Source: Candidatus Thioglobus autotrophicus (GTDB lineage: Bacteria; Pseudomonadota; Gammaproteobacteria; PS1; Pseudothioglobaceae). Taken from it: a DNA stretch of 64,000 nucleotides. A program made the translations under genes and the position numbers. This document shows positions 34,443-43,546 of the stretch, piece by piece. Numbering within the stretch: the first letter of the stretch is position 1; each line of letters opens with the position of its first letter. The stretch is taken from contig NZ_CP010552.1 in the NCBI RefSeq assembly GCF_001293165.1, positions 372,001-436,000 of the forward strand. The letters run 5' to 3'. The notes beneath the pieces were generated by a model. That model was given only the letters and a program-made list of their open reading frames with translations, was not told where the DNA came from and did no database searches.

Positions 34443-35746
34443 CACCCCAAAACCTCTGACAACTTTTTAAAATTTCTTATATAGAACATCCTAAGAGGCC
34501 TTCTTCTTATTCTGGTTTAATTTTATACTTTCTTGGTACACGTCCATTGGTTTTTTGTAGTCTAGCGTTTGATGGAATCTTCGATGGTTGTAAAACTCAA
34601 TATAGTCATCTACATCAGTGGTTAACTCATTGATATTTTGGTATTCGTTCAAATAGATTCTTTCGCATTTGGCGCTTCGCCAGAAGCGCTCAATGCAGAT
34701 ATTATCTGTGGCTCTACCCCTACCATCCATGGATATAGTAATACCTAGATTTTTAAGCCTTTGAGTGTGTATCTCACTGGTGTACTGGCTACCTTGATCG
34801 GTGTTAAAGATCTCTGGATATGGATACTTAGCTAGTGCATCATTGAGCACACTCATCACTAACTGAACATCCATGGTGTTAGATATTCTGTGTGATAGCA
34901 CAGCTTTGCTGTGCCAATCAATGATGGCTGCCATATAGACCATGCCACCGGCAATCTTGATGTAGGTGATGTCGGTACTCCAGACATGATTAGCATGGCT
35001 AATATTAAGCCCTCTGAGCTTATAGGTGTATTTCTTATGCTCTTTGATTGGCATGGTTGTATTGACTTGTTTAACGGCCAATACAGCCTTTAAGCCCAAC
35101 TCTTGACGGTAGCGAGCTACCGTATTTAAGCTGACCTTGATACCATCCTCAAGCAGTTGCTGATGCACCTTCTTCTCGCCGTAAATGGGTATCTGTTCAA
35201 ACACCTTGGTGATATGACTCTTAATTGTTTGCTTGGCGTGGTTAACTCGTGGCTTGTAATACAAGCCACTTCTGTTAATGCCAAGCAGCTGACATTGATG
35301 ATTAATAGAGATAGATGCTGGTGATGGCTTGAGATCAACTAATTGTTTTAGTTTAGATGAGCCCAAGCTTTTTAGCTTTTTTGCTAACCATTCCTTCTCT
35401 ACGGTTACTTTACCTACCAGCGCTGTTAAGCGCTCGTTCTTCTCTTGTGATTTAATAAGCTCCTCCTTGTACTCTTTAACTGCTTTAGAGGGCTCCATAG
35501 CAATCTCTGCGTTGGCAAGGAAGGTCTTCTTCCAGTTCACTAGGTTTTGTGGAAGAATGTTATGCTTGCTGGCAATCTCTGCCAGGGTATCTGCATTTTG
35601 TAATAGTTCAAGTACTAATTTTGTTTTAAATGCTGAGCTGTAGGTTGTACGTTTTTTACTCATAATTTTTTACTCCGAATTGTTGGGTTAAGTTTAACTC
35701 GTTCGAAATAAGAAATCTTAAATTGTTGTCTTAATTTATTGGGGTG
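34443..35746 (-). mobile_element. IS3-family insertion sequence, copy 3 (1304 bp)
   Basis: Complete, same ends (CACCCC ... GGGGTG) and length as copy 2, opposite orientation. Flanked by TTAT at 34439-34442 and 35747-35750. It sits in intergenic DNA just ahead of the 510-aa gene, so it does not break a gene but may change its expression. Confidence 0.95.
34491..35663 (-). CDS. IS3-family transposase, single uninterrupted ORF
   Basis: 390 aa, identical to the copy 2 protein, with helix-turn-helix, coiled-coil linker and D231, D289, E325. Reads in the same direction as the downstream polysaccharide gene, so readthrough from the IS could transcribe it. Confidence 0.96.
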   Translation of the reverse strand: MSKKRTTYSSAFKTKLVLELLQNADTLAEIASKHNILPQNLVNWKKTFLANAEIAMEPSKAVKEYKEELIKSQEKNERLTALVGKVTVEKEWLAKKLKSLGSSKLKQLVDLKPSPASISINHQCQLLGINRSGLYYKPRVNHAKQTIKSHITKVFEQIPIYGEKKVHQQLLEDGIKVSLNTVARYRQELGLKAVLAVKQVNTTMPIKEHKKYTYKLRGLNISHANHVWSTDITYIKIAGGMVYMAAIIDWHSKAVLSHRISNTMDVQLVMSVLNDALAKYPYPEIFNTDQGSQYTSEIHTQRLKNLGITISMDGRGRATDNICIERFWRSAKCERIYLNEYQNINELTTDVDDYIEFYNHRRFHQTLDYKKPMDVYQESIKLNQNKKKAS

Positions 35747-35750
35747 TTAT

Positions 35751-36011
35751 ATAAACCACTACAGAAGCCTTAAAAATTCATTTACATTTTGTAAAAAATA
35801 TTATCGTTATTCACATCAAAATATATCTTCATGCAATCAAATTAAACATAAAGAATGAAGTGCGAACATTATTACACTCTATTTACAGTACTAGCAACTC
35901 TATGATTTTTTTTAAAAAATTGCTATTCTAAGTAGAATGCTTTTATAAATGGTTACAACTAGATCCTCTATCAAACCAACTAATATTTACCAATTAAACC
36001 ACAAAATATTA
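35751..36011. other. Intergenic DNA between IS3 copy 3 and the DUF4910 gene
   Basis: 261 bases, very AT-rich, without an open frame that I trust. On the minus strand TTGCTA (35892-35897) stands 17 bases from TAATAA (35869-35874) and could be a weak promoter for the genes to the left, now separated from them by the IS. No repeats or hairpin of note. Confidence 0.3.
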
Positions 36012-37292
36012 TTACATCTTTTTAATTAACTTTTCTCTTAATAACATTTCTATATTGTTAAATAAGCTCCACATAGGAACATTAAGCTTTTCAGCAATGG
36101 TTAATAAATCATTTTTGCCATCAGCGTAAACTAGCACATCCATAATATATTTAAAATTTTTGTCTAATTTGACACCTGCACCAAGAGTTGGGCGCAAGTT
36201 TCTTTTATCCATCTTTGGTTCACACAAAGTAGTTGTCCGATAGATTTCATTTTTCTCGATACATTCGAGGCATTGCTGTAATACTTCATAAGCACCATTT
36301 AGACCCTCTGCTGAAATATAATTTAAATCATCAAGAGAGGTGTGATATTGCTTGTACTTTCCATATTTAGTTCGCATAATAGATGCTATTGGCAAATCAA
36401 CTCCAGGACTACAATATTGCCTTTCATCACTACCTCTATCTAAATAACTGTATCTAACAAAATCAGGATGGGTGTGTTTTAAAACATGCAGTGCTATTTT
36501 ATCTGAAATAGTATTCTCAGCCCTTGAGGGTAAATAAGAATATGCATCATCATCGCCAACACAAGAAATATTATAACCAGCGACAATATTTTCTTTCATT
36601 GTGTTGAGATTTCTACTTAAATAGCAAATTGACCCAATAGTTTCAGGTATAAAAATAATCCTATAGGTATATTTTCTTGGCTGAGATTGTATCCATTTTG
36701 CTAAATAGGTAGTAACCGTTGGGCCAGATAATTCATTATTAGCCATTGAAGGATGGCAAACATAGGTAGATAAAAAGACTTCTTTTTTACTTCTCCCATG
36801 AATAATCAATTCTCCATAAGTCAAGCTACCGTCAGTTAATTCACTATCAATACACACTTGATAATCACCCTCTAACAGTGTTTTTCTTTGACGATCAGTT
36901 AAACAAAAACCCCACCTCTCTTGATAATATGAAGTTACATAAGGGATAGCATCTGGCTGCTTTGGCAATGAGTGTAAATTATTTTGTAGTTCATTTAGAG
37001 ATAGTGTTTGATTTATGGGGACGGAATAACTTACAACATGCAAGTTACTATCCTTAAAATCTACAATTTTATTCCCATTCGGGTCAATCACATAAGCATC
37101 GTTAATATTCCACTCTTTTGGAATAACCCAGTCAAAACATGTAGTGTCAGTTGGAACTTCATGTACATCTAAATTAGGCAGATGCCTCTTGATAATATTT
37201 AATGTCTCTCTAACCCCTTTTCCTGTGATGCTTCTAGTTATTGGCCATAAATCTTCACAGAGTTTATATATACATATTCCTACTTTTTTCAT
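36012..37292 (-). CDS. DUF4910/DUF2172-type aminopeptidase-like protein
   Basis: 426 aa. Matches the family of M28-aminopeptidase-like proteins found in glycan clusters: N-terminal LWPITRSITGKGVRETL, then the zinc-site region STYVCHPSMANNELSG (H180, N185, E187), IPETIGSICYL (E217), DRGSDERQYCSPG (D289/E290), and a late YHTSLDD. The C-terminal 70 residues look like a winged helix. It probably hydrolyses or forms an amide bond on an amino-acyl or acyl group attached to a sugar; the exact reaction is not known for the family. It ends a cassette with an acyl-activating enzyme and ACP. Confidence 0.8.
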   Translation of the reverse strand: MKKVGICIYKLCEDLWPITRSITGKGVRETLNIIKRHLPNLDVHEVPTDTTCFDWVIPKEWNINDAYVIDPNGNKIVDFKDSNLHVVSYSVPINQTLSLNELQNNLHSLPKQPDAIPYVTSYYQERWGFCLTDRQRKTLLEGDYQVCIDSELTDGSLTYGELIIHGRSKKEVFLSTYVCHPSMANNELSGPTVTTYLAKWIQSQPRKYTYRIIFIPETIGSICYLSRNLNTMKENIVAGYNISCVGDDDAYSYLPSRAENTISDKIALHVLKHTHPDFVRYSYLDRGSDERQYCSPGVDLPIASIMRTKYGKYKQYHTSLDDLNYISAEGLNGAYEVLQQCLECIEKNEIYRTTTLCEPKMDKRNLRPTLGAGVKLDKNFKYIMDVLVYADGKNDLLTIAEKLNVPMWSLFNNIEMLLREKLIKKM

Positions 37293-37363
37293 CTATTAAA
37301 TTTAACCTTTAAATATACAATTCACTCTAAATAATTTCTTGCAAAGCCCCTTTAAGGAGTTGT

Positions 37364-38932
37364 TTAATTGATGGGTTCTAGATCATCATACTTTGCATAT
37401 CTAATAACTTCCTGAATCAGCTCACGTCTTAACAGTTTTCCTGTAGAACTTTTTGGAATCTTATCTAGAATAATTATTTCATTTGGTATTTTTACCTTTT
37501 CAAGACTTTTTACACAATATTCTTTTAGTAAATTCTTATTTAACATGCTATTTGGCTTTAAAGTAACAACACAGAAAATCAGGATTCCAAAATTAATGTG
37601 GCTCAATCCGACAACTGCAACATTAGTGACATCGGTATTTTTCTTAAAAGCCTCTTCTATTTCTCTTGGATCAATTTTTATTCCTCCTTTATTAATAAAG
37701 GTTGATTTTCTTCCCGTTAAAAATAGATATCCATTTTCATCCAAATATCCAATATCATCAGTATAAAACCATTTATTTTTAATCACTTCAGATGTTAGCT
37801 TATTATCATTGAGGTATCCTTGCATTATGTGATTTCCTTGAATTACGACTCTACCTTGCTCAAAAGGTTGATTTTTACACATATTATCATCAACAATCTT
37901 AATCTCAACATTAGGCGTGGCTTTCCCAACACTTTTGCAGAAATACATTTCTGCATCAATTGAATAGTCAATAAAAGTTGATCTAGATGCTTCTGTTAAC
38001 CCATAGTACACAATAATTCTAGTATTCGGCAATAATGCTCTAATTTCTATGTTGAGTTCTGGTGGGAGAGGTTCTGAATCTATCACAATATGACGCAGAA
38101 AACTACCACATTGTTGCAGCTTCTTTGGGAATCTTTTGGACAAAATGAAATATCCACTTGGTGTACCAGGAAAGCCATTAGGCCTCTTCTCCATTAGTGT
38201 TTTAAATAACAACTGAAAATCACTGAGACCTGGCAACAAGCTAACTCGCCCACCCACAGCAATATTACAATAAACATGGCCAAGACCAAAATTATGAGAT
38301 AAAGGTAGAGTTATCAATTCATGATAATCGTGCTTATATCCAACAAATTCAACTATATTACTGATAGCTGAAAGAACATTAAAATGGGACAAAACTACAG
38401 CCTTTGGATTGCCAGTGCTACCTGTAGTAAACATATAAGATGCAATAGCATTAGAATTGGTGATTATTGATTTATATTGATTACCTGAAAAATCAAATAA
38501 TTCATTAAGAAAATAGCAGTGTTCAAGTTTGCTTTTGCCACTATAAATCACAGACATTGTAGATACTTGCGATGCAAGATACTTAGCTATTTTCATGTTA
38601 TCTGTAATAACCACAGACAAATCAGCTTTCTCAATTGCATGCAAAAGATTTTTATACTTTATTTCTGGGTCAAGTGGAGTAACCACATACCCTCCACACA
38701 ACAAGGAAAATTGAACTTCTACAAAGGTTACACTATTAATTATAACCACCCCTACAGCCTGTCCTTTCTTGATTTTTATTACGTGCGCCAAGCCTTTTGC
38801 AAGAGCTTTAGATCTAGTTAGCAATTCTTTATAAGTTAGCGATCGACAACTGTCGTCAACACACAGTTTTTCAGGGTACTGACAAGCTGAATTCTCAAGA
38901 AGTGAATAAATTGATGGTAACGCCCTAAACAT
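37364..38932 (-). CDS. AMP-forming acyl/amino-acyl-activating enzyme (ANL superfamily)
   Basis: 522 aa. All adenylation core motifs are visible: YMFTTGSTGNPKAVV (A3, about 166-180), YYGLTEASR (A5), YTDDIGYLDENGYLFLTGR (A7/A8) and the late K in KSSTGKLLR (A10). It would activate a carboxylic acid as the adenylate and load it onto the ACP encoded next (163 bases upstream in the same direction). Substrate-pocket residues cannot be decoded with confidence. Sitting in a glycan locus with two acyltransferases, it probably supplies an unusual acyl group for an amino sugar. Confidence 0.88.
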   Translation of the reverse strand: MFRALPSIYSLLENSACQYPEKLCVDDSCRSLTYKELLTRSKALAKGLAHVIKIKKGQAVGVVIINSVTFVEVQFSLLCGGYVVTPLDPEIKYKNLLHAIEKADLSVVITDNMKIAKYLASQVSTMSVIYSGKSKLEHCYFLNELFDFSGNQYKSIITNSNAIASYMFTTGSTGNPKAVVLSHFNVLSAISNIVEFVGYKHDYHELITLPLSHNFGLGHVYCNIAVGGRVSLLPGLSDFQLLFKTLMEKRPNGFPGTPSGYFILSKRFPKKLQQCGSFLRHIVIDSEPLPPELNIEIRALLPNTRIIVYYGLTEASRSTFIDYSIDAEMYFCKSVGKATPNVEIKIVDDNMCKNQPFEQGRVVIQGNHIMQGYLNDNKLTSEVIKNKWFYTDDIGYLDENGYLFLTGRKSTFINKGGIKIDPREIEEAFKKNTDVTNVAVVGLSHINFGILIFCVVTLKPNSMLNKNLLKEYCVKSLEKVKIPNEIIILDKIPKSSTGKLLRRELIQEVIRYAKYDDLEPIN

Positions 38933-39095
38933 AAACTTTTAATTAATTAGTATTTTTAAACCAATTGGTTGAAATATCAACATTACTGTTGCACAGATTG
39001 TCTCTTATAGCACTTCAACTAGAGGTATTGTTATAAAAAATAGACAAGAGATGCCTCTGGAACTATACTTTTTCTCTTATAAATTTTACATGTAA

Positions 39096-39350
39096 TTATT
39101 TTGATAAAATCAATTCTGTCAAACCAGCTATAGACGCAAATTCACTGTCAAGCAAATCATCCTCTGTAAACTCAATATTATATTTTTTTTCAATATAAAC
39201 AATAAGTTCGATTACCTGTATAGAATCAATGACCCCGCTTACTATAAGGTTAGTTTCAGGAGTAACATTAACATCTCCTACGGAATAATGTAAGTTTACA
39301 AACTCAATAAGCTCATTAATAATTTTTGAAAGTTTAGATGAATTTAACAT
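39096..39350 (-). CDS. Acyl carrier protein
   Basis: 84 aa, four-helix ACP size. The phosphopantetheine serine is S43 in GVIDSIQVIELI (DSI instead of the commoner DSL). Acidic residues follow (DDLLDSEF). Placed between the AAC(3)-like acyltransferase (28 bases) and the activating enzyme. A dedicated carrier in a polysaccharide cluster, not the fatty-acid ACP, whose sequence is usually far more conserved. Confidence 0.92.
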   Translation of the reverse strand: MLNSSKLSKIINELIEFVNLHYSVGDVNVTPETNLIVSGVIDSIQVIELIVYIEKKYNIEFTEDDLLDSEFASIAGLTELILSK

Positions 39351-39378
39351 AGACCTCTCTCAAAATAAAAAAATAGTA

Positions 39379-40149
39379 TTATATAGATTCGAAATATTTT
39401 TCTTTGTTAATCAAATAATACGGGTCTTTATTAACTTCTTTAGAAAAAATTTCATAAAAGTCAATGAAATTAATACTAGATATTTTACCCCATCCTATTC
39501 GTATAGATCGATACTTATTATTATTTTCAAGCTGTTTTCGCCTTATATCATACCGGTAAGATATGCATCTATCTAGAAATCTTGCATAATAAGGAGTTGT
39601 AGTTTGTTTAGTAACGCCATTATTAAATGTGGTAATCTTAAAATTTTTATAAAAACGGTATGGTACTTGCATATCCTCTTCAACCTGATGAATTAATGTA
39701 GTATTTTCAACACCTGTGCCTACCATTAACATCAGGGTATTAAGTTCTATTAATTTGGAAAAAGTTGATTTTTTGCCAAAGCTACTTTCGCTAACTTGTT
39801 GAGTAATTTCATCTGCTTTATCACCTATTGCTGATACAGAGTGTATTGGATGCAAGGATCGCTTGGCATTATTCAGCTTCATAATCCAATTACTAAACAC
39901 CCCCACTTCTGACCCCGTTTTATTAGGATCAAAAGTTAACCCTTGACAACAATTATTGGTGAATGTTGGCACTACAATTGTGCCAGAATCTCCAACAATC
40001 TCATTTAAACAATCATAAAGAAATTTATTAGGATCTTTTTGCTTTCCAAAAATCATACCAAGCGATGAGTGTACGAAAATTGTTCTGCCAGAACAAACAC
40101 CAAGTGACATCAACACATGCTTTAACTCATTTTTTTTTACACTAATCAT
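39379..40149 (-). CDS. AAC(3)-family N-acyltransferase
   Basis: 256 aa of the aminoglycoside 3-N-acetyltransferase/WbtX fold. Seen: TIFVHSSLGMIFG (H27), GTIVVPTFTNN (about 57-66), and the catalytic-region RSLHPIHSVSAIG (H100, H103). In glycan loci this family acylates sugar amino groups with acyl-CoA or acyl-ACP. The neighbouring ACP and activating enzyme suggest an ACP-borne donor. Overlap with the GNAT gene is nil, one base apart, so the two are co-translated. Confidence 0.88.
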   Translation of the reverse strand: MISVKKNELKHVLMSLGVCSGRTIFVHSSLGMIFGKQKDPNKFLYDCLNEIVGDSGTIVVPTFTNNCCQGLTFDPNKTGSEVGVFSNWIMKLNNAKRSLHPIHSVSAIGDKADEITQQVSESSFGKKSTFSKLIELNTLMLMVGTGVENTTLIHQVEEDMQVPYRFYKNFKITTFNNGVTKQTTTPYYARFLDRCISYRYDIRRKQLENNNKYRSIRIGWGKISSINFIDFYEIFSKEVNKDPYYLINKEKYFESI

Positions 40150-40674
40150 TTATTGTCTTTTTTCCAAGATATTTAAACCAAGTTGCATTATTATTATATT
40201 TTCAGAATCATGTGGCATATCAGTTTTTGTAAAACCACTTTTCTCATACGCCTTAATAGCATAAATATTATCTAAATCAACTCCAAGAAAAAACTCTCTG
40301 ATACCGAGATTCTTCTGCAGCCAAATCACAGTTGCATTAATTACCTCAGTAGCTACACCCACCCCTCTCCAGCTCTTCTCGCCAATTAAAATGCCCATTG
40401 TTGCTTGATGCTCCTCAATAACAATAGGCTCATATTTGATATTGCCAATATGATTACCGCTATCACGCACAAATATACCGAGGAATAAAACAGTGTCATC
40501 ATTTTCTCGTTGTGAAACATAAGATTTAACTTCTTTAATATCATGTTTTTTGCGAGTGTACCTTATTTGTGGGTTATCTTGACTACAAAGCCATTTTAAA
40601 TACCTATCGCTTACGTCACCTTGATTTAGAGTTCTCAAAATAAAGCGATCAGATTGAATAGTAATACTTTTCAT
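40150..40674 (-). CDS. GNAT N-acetyltransferase (RimJ/RimL or PseH-like)
   Basis: 174 aa. The acetyl-CoA loop is in GEKSWRGVGVATEVINA (about 101-117), with the N-terminal FILRTLNQGDVSDRYLKWL of the RimJ/RimL branch and a C-terminal NIYAIKAYEKSGF, both characteristic. Similar proteins (PseH, WecD types) acetylate amino groups of nucleotide sugars in nonulosonate pathways. Ends one base before the AAC(3)-like start. Confidence 0.87.
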   Translation of the reverse strand: MKSITIQSDRFILRTLNQGDVSDRYLKWLCSQDNPQIRYTRKKHDIKEVKSYVSQRENDDTVLFLGIFVRDSGNHIGNIKYEPIVIEEHQATMGILIGEKSWRGVGVATEVINATVIWLQKNLGIREFFLGVDLDNIYAIKAYEKSGFTKTDMPHDSENIIIMQLGLNILEKRQ

Positions 40675-40725
40675 GTTTTTTTTATATTTCTAAAGTTGTT
40701 CATCTTTTTTATATAAATGCTTTAT

Positions 40726-41772
40726 TTATTTTCTTTTTAACAATACATGTACTTCAGAAGAAGCGTATTTTTTATCCAGTTCAAATTGCATAGAATCAAT
40801 CAATGGTGTAATCATGTCTTGGAATAAATTCCTTATTTTTTTAGAACATTGGCTTTTTTTCATGTCAATAAAAATTTGTCGATAAAGATCGATAATGTCT
40901 GCGCCAAACCACCATTCTGAAATGATATCAAACCCAAATTCATCTGCAAGATACTCCAAAGACTTCTTGGTGTATAAATGAGTATGCCCGCCACTTAATT
41001 GCCTATGAAATGCATCATTAGATATCATTTCTAAAAATACAGAAAGACTAAAAAGAGGGACTGAGATGTATATATATTTTATTCTATTATTCTTTTTTAT
41101 ATACTCCATAGCACCACGTGGATCTTGTAAATGCTCTAGAACACCTATTAAAGAAACAACATCGACATCAGACTCTTTAGGCAAATTGTTAGTGTCATTT
41201 ATTTCATGGACAGATAGATGATCTGAACCTATCATTGTATTCCCAAAGTCTACTTGGTATCTTGAAACCTCTGTACCACTAATGTTTTTTAGTCCAATTT
41301 TATTCAAAGCACCGACAAAATACCCTGAACCTGCACCAACATCTAAATACTTCATTTTGTGGGGTGCTGCATTGTCATTCACTAATGATGTGTACAAAAA
41401 CTCAGCCTTAGGGATGTAAATGCTACTTAGTCGGTAATTAAAATCTTCAATATCACTTACCTTGTAGTTCTGGGCGTAATCCTTTCCTTCATCTCCAGTA
41501 TAAATAGCATTACAAAACTCATTCGTGTCTTCATATGCACCATTTAAATGAGTGCAAATATCACAAACTTTATATTCGATACCATCCTTAATAAAATCAT
41601 TCTCTTTTTTTAGAGGTTTGTCGCAATTTTTACAACATAAGCGGATTGGTTGTTGTTTATAAATATTTGATATCTTTCTTTGTGCCTCTATATGCTTATC
41701 ATTATCATTAAAAAATGATTTTTTTTGTTTAATTACCGATATGCTAGACTTTCCATATTGTTCAATTTTCAT
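40726..41772 (-). CDS. Zinc-ribbon class I methyltransferase (sugar C-methyltransferase-like)
   Basis: 348 aa. An N-terminal zinc ribbon (C47-x2-C50 and C70-x2-C73) precedes a SAM domain with YLDVGAGSGYFVGAL (about 143-157) and VSLIGVLEHLQDP, then SGGHTHLYTKKSLEYL, a block shared with Methyltransf_23 proteins. The ribbon-plus-SAM layout is known from TDP-sugar C-methyltransferases and from uncharacterised glycan genes. It lies between GT2 and GNAT genes. Substrate unknown. Confidence 0.8.
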   Translation of the reverse strand: MKIEQYGKSSISVIKQKKSFFNDNDKHIEAQRKISNIYKQQPIRLCCKNCDKPLKKENDFIKDGIEYKVCDICTHLNGAYEDTNEFCNAIYTGDEGKDYAQNYKVSDIEDFNYRLSSIYIPKAEFLYTSLVNDNAAPHKMKYLDVGAGSGYFVGALNKIGLKNISGTEVSRYQVDFGNTMIGSDHLSVHEINDTNNLPKESDVDVVSLIGVLEHLQDPRGAMEYIKKNNRIKYIYISVPLFSLSVFLEMISNDAFHRQLSGGHTHLYTKKSLEYLADEFGFDIISEWWFGADIIDLYRQIFIDMKKSQCSKKIRNLFQDMITPLIDSMQFELDKKYASSEVHVLLKRK

Positions 41773-41842
41773 TGTTTAACACCCTTTAAAATTCAATTGT
41801 TTTTTACTTTTTTTATTGCTACATCACTCAACAAGATGGGGT

Positions 41843-42487
41843 TCAATATTTTCTGCTTCCCATCCAAAGCGAACGTAAAATAACCATATTTGTAAAAATT
41901 CTACCACCTAAACGAGGCCTATCTTGGCGGCCTTTAATCTTAACGTGTTGTTGTGCAATTTTCATATTTTGATTCGCTGCAAATATCGACAGCTCAGTAC
42001 CAATTGACTTGTAAGAATCAAAGAATCCTAGCTGGTCAAAAACATCAATATGGTAAGCCTTCATTCCGCATAAAGGGTCTTCTATCCCCCACCTTCGAAC
42101 AGCAACCCATGAAAAAATACTTTCTGACACTCTTTGAAGTCTACTTCTTATGCCTATAACAACAGCAAACCCCTGCTCTAATAAATCAATATACTTTTCA
42201 ATAGATTCTGGACTATGCTGCCCATCAGCATCAAAAGTAATAACTGCATCACAATTTAATTCTTTTGCTTTAATAAAGCCACTGTTTAATGCATCGTCAT
42301 AACCTTTGTTTTTTTTATGGCTGACCAGTACTGCACCAGCACCTATTGCTTCTTGCTCAGTATTATCAGTAGAGGCGTCATTAACAACAATAACTACTCC
42401 ATATTCTTTGACTGATTGCACCACATTAGAGATTGTAGCTTCCTCATTGAATGCCGGAATAACAATAGCTATTTTATATTTGTCCAT
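41843..42487 (-). CDS. GT2 family glycosyltransferase (DPM1-like, soluble)
   Basis: 214 aa GT-A domain only, without C-terminal helices. VIPAFNEEATISNVV at the start, VVNDASTDNT at 34-43, the metal-binding DADGQH at 86-91, and PLCGMKAYHIDVF in the acceptor loop. This is the dolichol-phosphate-mannose-synthase branch. It overlaps the NeuB gene by 19 bases. It may add a sugar to a polyprenyl phosphate or act on a glycan. Confidence 0.87.
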   Translation of the reverse strand: MDKYKIAIVIPAFNEEATISNVVQSVKEYGVVIVVNDASTDNTEQEAIGAGAVLVSHKKNKGYDDALNSGFIKAKELNCDAVITFDADGQHSPESIEKYIDLLEQGFAVVIGIRSRLQRVSESIFSWVAVRRWGIEDPLCGMKAYHIDVFDQLGFFDSYKSIGTELSIFAANQNMKIAQQHVKIKGRQDRPRLGGRIFTNMVILRSLWMGSRKY

Positions 42488-43536
42488 TTTATATAATCAC
42501 CAGATTTAATATTTTCCACTAACTCTTTATCGAGAATCTTCTCTAATTTATAAGGCGGTAACGCATCTTCAGGACAAGGCCTAAGAAATTCTAAATCATC
42601 CTCTCGAACCATATCCCCGGCTGCTAGATCTTTTTTAAGACGGATAGATCTTCTTTGTAAGACAACAGTCTCAGCCTCATTGTCTTCTACTTTCTTTATC
42701 TCTAACCCTAATGAATTTTCTAACTCTCTAGTCCTAAAAACCATATCTTTCCAAGTATTAAAATCCATTGAAAATTTATGGTCTGGCCCTTCTCTAGTTG
42801 TGTCATCTGTAAAATGTTTCTCGATAACACGGGCACCTAGTGTCACTGCCCCTAATACTGTAGCATGTCCAGGAGTATGGTCAGACAACCCTAAAATAGT
42901 ATTGGGATATTTTCTACCATATTCTTTAAGCACATTTAAATTTATATATTTGAAATTTTCTAATGATGCTGTATAGTTTGTATTGCACTGCATTAATACC
43001 ACATCATTAGTGTGATTCAATAATGTAGACATAGCCATCTCTACTTCATCTATAGTTGAGGCTCCTGTTGCCAATAATACTGGCTTATTTTTAGAGGCAA
43101 TATAGTCAACAATCCCTAGCCAAGTAATATCACCAGACCCAATCTTATACGCACTTAAGAAATCATCAACTTTGTCTACTAATTCATAAGAATATGGTGA
43201 AGTTAGGAAAGCTATCCCTGCCTTGTTACAAGTCTCTTTCAATACAGGTGTCCAGTCTTGATCAATTGATGCATCTTGATATACATTAAATACGCTTTTT
43301 TTCCATCTAGACTGGTGTGATTGTTGCCTATCAAGAGATTTGAATCCTTTATCGCTTACAATGGTATCAGCAGTAAAGTGTTGAAATTTAGCAGCATCTG
43401 CCCCTGCCCCTGCACAAAGATATATCAAATCCTTGGCTCGCTCTAGATTTCCGTCATGATTAGCACCTACATCTGCAATAAAGTAGGTAGGGTGATTCAT
43501 GCCTACGACTTTATTTTCTATTTGAATTTCTCTCAT
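42469..43536 (-). CDS. neuB: Nonulosonate synthase, NeuB family
   Basis: 355 aa. The TIM-barrel N-terminal NeuB domain has FIADVGANHDGNLERA, AAKFQHFTADTIV, SAYKIGSGD, and EKHFTDDTTREGPDHKFSMD. The C-terminal SAF/antifreeze-like domain runs about 290-355. It condenses PEP with a six-carbon amino sugar to make a nine-carbon acid (sialic, legionaminic, pseudaminic type). The sequence has ADVGANHDG where sialate synthases have AEIGxNHxG. Substrate class not determined, but the PseB-like gene in the same unit points to a di-amino nonulosonate or a new variant. Confidence 0.93.
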   Translation of the reverse strand: MREIQIENKVVGMNHPTYFIADVGANHDGNLERAKDLIYLCAGAGADAAKFQHFTADTIVSDKGFKSLDRQQSHQSRWKKSVFNVYQDASIDQDWTPVLKETCNKAGIAFLTSPYSYELVDKVDDFLSAYKIGSGDITWLGIVDYIASKNKPVLLATGASTIDEVEMAMSTLLNHTNDVVLMQCNTNYTASLENFKYINLNVLKEYGRKYPNTILGLSDHTPGHATVLGAVTLGARVIEKHFTDDTTREGPDHKFSMDFNTWKDMVFRTRELENSLGLEIKKVEDNEAETVVLQRRSIRLKKDLAAGDMVREDDLEFLRPCPEDALPPYKLEKILDKELVENIKSGDYIKWTNIK

Positions 43537-43546
43537 TCTATTTCTT

